Part shown: in pieces, positions 60,429 through 64,000 of the stretch
How positions within the stretch are numbered: the stretch's first letter is position 1
How the letters are laid out: every line of letters begins with the position of its first letter
From: Opitutaceae bacterium
Lineage (GTDB): Bacteria; Verrucomicrobiota; Verrucomicrobiia; Opitutales; Opitutaceae
Reading direction: 5' to 3'
Length of the DNA stretch: 64,000 bases
Assembly: GCA_041395105.1 (NCBI GenBank)
Contig: JAWLBB010000001.1
Span: 1,178,001-1,242,000 of the forward strand
The notes under the pieces: generated by a model
What the model was told of the DNA's origin: nothing
Database searches by the model: none
What the model saw: only the letters and a program-made list of their open reading frames with translations
Made by a program: the position numbers and the translations under genes

Positions 60429-60539
60429 GTTAATGGCGTTTGAAGATTTGACCGTTTCTCATTTGAGCAGGCGATACCGGGCAGGCAAGCCCGGTTTTCG
60501 ATTCGGAGCCGAACGAAAACGGATTCCTGGTGGCTGCCT

Positions 60540-60779
60540 TCAGGCCAGGTTCTTGTGACTTCCGTCACAGAGCGGGGATCCGGCGGTGTGCTTGCAGTTG
60601 CACAGGGCAACGCGTTTCTTTTCGGTCACGGTGTATTCCACCGGTTCGAAGCCGCTGCCGGCGTGGGATCCGTCGCACCAGGGCTGATCCTTGGAACGGC
60701 CGCAGGCACACCACCAATAGGTTCCGGTCTCGAGTTCGAGAACGGTCGGGCGTTTTGAAGGGATTTCAGGTTGGTTCAT
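60540..60779 (-). CDS. Double CDGSH iron-sulfur protein
   Basis: A 79-residue protein with two CDGSH zinc-finger-type motifs: CACGRSKDQPWCDGSH at about residue 29 and CNCKHTAGSPLCDGSH at about 61. Each can bind a [2Fe-2S] cluster through three Cys and one His. The role is electron transfer or sensing, not established for bacterial members. Start at 60779 gives the compact family length. Single gene between the lipoprotein and the symporter genes. Confidence 0.92.
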   Translation of the reverse strand: MNQPEIPSKRPTVLELETGTYWWCACGRSKDQPWCDGSHAGSGFEPVEYTVTEKKRVALCNCKHTAGSPLCDGSHKNLA

Positions 60780-60845
60780 GAGGAAAAAGGAGGCAGGGTC
60801 GGGCTTTCGCGGTGTCGCCCGATCATGGATCAATGCGCTTCCGGA

Positions 60846-62537
60846 TCAATGGAATTCGACACTCTCTTCATCGAGGATGGCGGCGAGCCCGGGATGGTCG
60901 GGTGAACGCAGCGATTCCACCATGTCCTGGATTTCCTGAGGCGGAGGCGTGGTCAGGCGGGAAACGGTCAGGGTGGCCGCGAAATTCAGGAGCATGCCGG
61001 CGGTGCCGATACCCTCTGCCGAAATCCCGAGCCAGGGGGTCATCCCGAAGTACTTGACTGCCGTGATGTAGAAGGTGGTGAAACCGAGTCCGACAATCAT
61101 GCCGGTGATGGCGCCCGCGCGGTTGGTGCGCTTGTCGAAAATGCCGAGAACGATGATGGGGAAGAAACTGGCCGCGGCCAGGCCGAAGGCGAAGGCCACC
61201 ACCTGGGCCACGAATCCCATCGGGTGAATGCCGAACCAGCCCGCGATGAAAACGGCCACGAGGATCATGAACCGGCCGACAAGGACGCGCTGCTTCTCGG
61301 TGGCCCGCGGATTGACCAGTCGATAATAGAGGTCGTGGGCGATGGAGCTAGAAATCACCAGAAGCAGGCCGGAGGCGGTTGAGAGGGCCGCGGCCAGCCC
61401 CCCCGCGGCCACCAGGGCGATGACCCACGGGGCAAGCGCCGCCACTTCGGGGGTCGACAGGACGATGATATCCCGGTCGATGGTGACTTCGCTCAGCGCG
61501 GAGTCGGCGCTCAACTGGATGCGACCATCGCCGTTCTTGTCGTCGAACTTCAGGAGCCCGGTATTCTCCCACTTGCCGACCCAATCGGTCGCCTGGATCT
61601 CTTCGATCGGCCGGTCGTGAAGGCTGGTGATGAGATTGAAGCGGGCGAAAGCGGCCAGGGCCGGTGCCGCCGTGTAGAGCAGGGCGATGAAGAGCAGGGC
61701 CCAGAAAGCCGAATAGCGTGCTGCCCGGACGGACTTGACCGTGTAAAAGCGCACGATGACGTGGGGAAGGCCGGCTGTTCCCACCATCAGGGCGATCGTG
61801 ATGAAAAGGACATCCTGGATCGGCTTGTTGGCAAAGGGCGTGGTGTATTCGGCAAAGCCGAGATCGACCTGGAGCTGATTGAGCCGCTCGACGATGTCGC
61901 TGGTCGTGAAGGCGATCTGGGGCACGGGATTGCCGGTCAGCATCCAGGCGAGTGCCACTGCCGGGATGAGATAGGCGATGATCAGCACGGTGTATTGGGC
62001 GACCTGGGTCCAGGTGATCCCTTTCATGCCGCCGAGAACCGCGAAGAATGCCACGATGATCATTCCGATGATGACACCGTGGTTGATGTCGACCTGAAGA
62101 AAACGGCTGAAGACGATGCCGACCCCTCGCATCTGGCCCGCCACGTAGGTGACGGAGACAAATACGGCGCAGATGACGGCGACCACTCGCGCGACCTTCG
62201 AGTAGTAACGGTCGCCGACGAAATCGGGGACGGTGTACTTGCCGAATTTCCGCAGGAATGGGGCCAGGAGCAGGGCGAGCAGGACATACCCGCCGGTCCA
62301 TCCCATCAGGTAGATCGACCCGTCGTAGCCGAGGGTCGAGATCAGGCCGGCCATCGAAATGAAGGATGCGGCCGACATCCAGTCGGCCGCCGTGGCCGCC
62401 CCATTGGCGATCGCGGGCACGCCTTGACCGGCCACATAGAAGCCCGAGGTGTCCCTGACCCTTGCCCACCAGCCGATATAGAGGTAAACGAAAAAGGTCA
62501 GGCTGACCAGGAGGTAGGTCCAGGCTTCGACTGTCAT
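60846..62537 (-). CDS. Sodium/solute symporter (ActP-like)
   Basis: A 563-residue member of the solute:sodium symporter family with about 13 membrane segments. It starts with FFVYLYIGWWARVRDTSGFY and VAGQGVPAIANGAATAADWM, the standard first helices; AASFISMAGLISTLGYDG and VGDRYYSKVARVVAVICAVF follow. An insert of about 60 hydrophilic residues (WVGKWENTGLLKFDDKNGDG) lies between segments; its DKNGDGRI is EF-hand-like. It likely takes up acetate or another monocarboxylate. It is coupled to the DUF4212 gene by a 4-nt overlap, the usual pair. Confidence 0.93.
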   Translation of the reverse strand: MTVEAWTYLLVSLTFFVYLYIGWWARVRDTSGFYVAGQGVPAIANGAATAADWMSAASFISMAGLISTLGYDGSIYLMGWTGGYVLLALLLAPFLRKFGKYTVPDFVGDRYYSKVARVVAVICAVFVSVTYVAGQMRGVGIVFSRFLQVDINHGVIIGMIIVAFFAVLGGMKGITWTQVAQYTVLIIAYLIPAVALAWMLTGNPVPQIAFTTSDIVERLNQLQVDLGFAEYTTPFANKPIQDVLFITIALMVGTAGLPHVIVRFYTVKSVRAARYSAFWALLFIALLYTAAPALAAFARFNLITSLHDRPIEEIQATDWVGKWENTGLLKFDDKNGDGRIQLSADSALSEVTIDRDIIVLSTPEVAALAPWVIALVAAGGLAAALSTASGLLLVISSSIAHDLYYRLVNPRATEKQRVLVGRFMILVAVFIAGWFGIHPMGFVAQVVAFAFGLAAASFFPIIVLGIFDKRTNRAGAITGMIVGLGFTTFYITAVKYFGMTPWLGISAEGIGTAGMLLNFAATLTVSRLTTPPPQEIQDMVESLRSPDHPGLAAILDEESVEFH

Positions 62538-62800
62538 TTCTCAGCGTCCTCCCGGTCTTTGCCGTAGCGGTGGTCGAGGGTGTCCATCCGCCGGGCGAAG
62601 ATGTAGATCAGCGCCACGAATACGAGGATGGATCCCTGTTGCGCCATCCAGAATCCGGCGGGCAGTCGGCCGACAGAAAAAGCGTTGAGCGGTCTGACGA
62701 AGAGGATGCCGGCTCCGATCGAGACGAGAGCCCAGATGGCGAGAAGGATGAGAATGAGGCGGATGGTGGAACGCCAGTAGCCGTTTTCGGGTGGGGGCAC
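62534..62800 (-). CDS. DUF4212 small symporter subunit
   Basis: An 88-residue membrane protein with two helices (RLILILLAIWALVSIGAGIL; GSILVFVALIYIFARRM) and the signature GFWMAQQGSI, then a charged tail (LDHRYGKDREDAEK). DUF4212 proteins are always found with the large sodium/solute symporter. The start is GTG at 62800; the open frame extends further upstream but without family similarity. Stop and next start overlap as ATGA. Confidence 0.88.
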   Translation of the reverse strand: MPPPENGYWRSTIRLILILLAIWALVSIGAGILFVRPLNAFSVGRLPAGFWMAQQGSILVFVALIYIFARRMDTLDHRYGKDREDAEK

Positions 62801-62911
62801 GGGGTAGGGGGGACAGGGAGTGGGGGGAGACCGGGACGGAGCGGAAACTTGAAAAGATTCGCGGAACGGCGCAATGCTCTTTTCTTTCTGCCGTTCAAAA
62901 CCTTTCCGTTC

Positions 62912-64000
62912 ATGCCGCACTCCCGCCGCTTCTACTACAAACAGCTCCGCCGCCGATTGGCAGAGGGGTTTGAGCGGCTGACTCTCGGGCAGTTGCGTCA
63001 GTTCTATTTTCTCGCCCTGATGGTCGGCATTTTGAGCGGTTTGTCGGCCGTGGCTTTTCACAAGTCGATCGATTGGATGGATCACCATCTGATCAAACGG
63101 GCCTCCATCGCCGACGGGCCATGGGTCTGGATCGGTTTGATCCTGTTGCCGGCGTTGGGCGGGCTGCTTGCGGGATTTCTCGTGCGCTACTGGGCGCCGG
63201 AGGCGGCGGGCAGCGGCATCCCTCAGACCAAGGCGGCCTACTACATCAAGTTCGGACGGATCCGATTCCGGACCGCGGTCAGCAAATTCGTTCTGGGCGC
63301 GCTGAGCATCGGCACGGGCAGCAGTCTGGGGCGTGAGGGACCGACCGTGCAGATCAGCGCCGCCCTCGCTTCATGGCTCGGTCGCTGGCTGGGTCTTCCG
63401 CCCAAAATCGTCATGCGCCTGATTCCCCTCGGGGCGGCCGGCGGGATCGCAGCGGCCTTCAATACGCCGCTTTCCGCCATCATGTTCGCGATCGAGGAGA
63501 TCATGGGCGACCTGAAGCACCGGGCTCTTGCGGCGATCGTTCTGGTTGCGGTCATCGCCGCCGTCATCGAGCGGGGCCTGCTGGGCTCGAGTTCGCTCTT
63601 TGCGGTGCCCAGTCACGTGGATTTCCGGCCGATCGAGTTGATCTGGAGTCTCTTTCTCGGGATCCTCGCCGGGGTGTTTTCGCATCTCTTCGTCGGCTTG
63701 CTGTTGCGGATCCGACAGAGGGTGCGGCAGGTCCGGGGACGATTTACCTGGGCCTTGCCGGCTGTCGGCGGTCTCGCCACCGGATTGATCGGAACGGCGG
63801 TGTTTGCCTGGTCCGGTCATCTCGGGATCTTCGGAATCGGCTACGAGGATCTCTCGCTCGCTCTCTTCGGCAAGCTCGGGCTCGCGCTGCTCATCGTCCT
63901 TTTCATCGGCAAATTCCTCGCCACGGTCCTGTGCTACTCGACGGGAGGGGTCGGAGGCATCTTCGCCCCGACGCTTTTCCTCGGCGCCATGCTGGGTGGC
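62912..64000 (+). CDS. clcA: ClC-type chloride/proton antiporter, 3' end cut
   Basis: The first 363 residues of a ClC-family channel/antiporter. Ion-path motifs: GSGIPQTK, GREGPTVQ (gating Glu), and GGIFAPTLFLGAMLGG just before the window end. The proton-path glutamate is present in FAIEEIMG, which favours a coupled Cl-/H+ antiporter. The start ATG at 62912 has a 27-residue basic N-terminus before the first helix. The gene is divergent from the symporter genes with 111 bp between starts. It continues past the window edge; whether C-terminal CBS domains follow is unknown. Confidence 0.93.
   Translation, partial: MPHSRRFYYKQLRRRLAEGFERLTLGQLRQFYFLALMVGILSGLSAVAFHKSIDWMDHHLIKRASIADGPWVWIGLILLPALGGLLAGFLVRYWAPEAAGSGIPQTKAAYYIKFGRIRFRTAVSKFVLGALSIGTGSSLGREGPTVQISAALASWLGRWLGLPPKIVMRLIPLGAAGGIAAAFNTPLSAIMFAIEEIMGDLKHRALAAIVLVAVIAAVIERGLLGSSSLFAVPSHVDFRPIELIWSLFLGILAGVFSHLFVGLLLRIRQRVRQVRGRFTWALPAVGGLATGLIGTAVFAWSGHLGIFGIGYEDLSLALFGKLGLALLIVLFIGKFLATVLCYSTGGVGGIFAPTLFLGAMLGG

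Overview
This is a GC-rich bacterial chromosome segment, most likely from a Verrucomicrobiota member of the Opitutales/Opitutaceae type. That placement is an inference from gene content. The window holds a type I sulfatase, a LacI regulator, several TIM-barrel and Gfo/Idh/MocA sugar genes, a 33-residue AURKAIP1/COX24-like basic protein, a compact pilM-N-O-P-Q-like cluster and a plant/cyanobacterial-type IspH. I see no phage, insertion sequence or CRISPR array. About 60 genes are packed on both strands, and many neighbours overlap by 4 nt.

Layout. 1-5.5 kb: 3' end of tdh, a sulfatase, a decayed glycosidase-like tail, a LacI regulator, a second decayed gene and a pterin-dependent methyltransferase. 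5.7-9.8 kb: an AraC regulator overlapping tRNA-Thr, a glycosyltransferase broken by one in-frame TAG, a metallo-beta-lactamase-fold protein and a double GNAT protein. 10-13.7 kb: a minus-strand operon (TIM-barrel isomerase, RpiB-like, DhaK, DhaL, lyxose-isomerase-like cupin) that fits short-chain ketose catabolism. 14-22.6 kb: DUF2071, rpsT, a pseudouridine synthase, an AddB/AddA-type recombination nuclease pair and the tiny basic protein. 22.9-27.2 kb: type IV pilus assembly genes ending in the PilQ secretin.

27.3-34 kb: YjbQ, then a sigma factor / membrane anti-sigma-like / HtrA-like operon whose HtrA protein has lost all three catalytic residues, then polyprenyl synthase, a CPBP protease, KdsD and a LysM lipoprotein. 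34-37.8 kb: a sugar-acid operon (MetE-like, Gfo/Idh/MocA, an internally deleted TIM-barrel isomerase, an enolase-superfamily enzyme). 38-42 kb: tesA-like esterase divergent from a YbbA/YbbP-like ABC exporter. 42.4-47.6 kb: Nudix, DinB, a damaged LOV-like PAS gene, an SpoU methyltransferase and a second sigma / membrane protein / PDZ operon. 48-53 kb: aldo/keto reductase, phasin-like and UbiB-like proteins, glutamate dehydrogenase and a WalJ-like hydrolase. 53.5-55.8 kb: PTPS, FolE2 and an SDR, a possible tetrahydropterin operon. 56-64 kb: a SYLF protein, IspH with an extra N-terminal Nudix-like domain, an epimerase-like protein, a lipoprotein, a CDGSH protein, a sodium/solute symporter with its small subunit, and the start of a ClC antiporter.

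The most interesting points are the Nudix-like/IspH fusion, the catalytically dead HtrA in an envelope-stress-type operon alongside a second operon of similar architecture, the FolE2/PTPS/SDR set, the ketotetrose-type operon, and several genes caught in decay (amber-interrupted glycosyltransferase, internally deleted isomerase, start-less PAS gene). Families are called from motifs read directly in the translations; no database search was possible.
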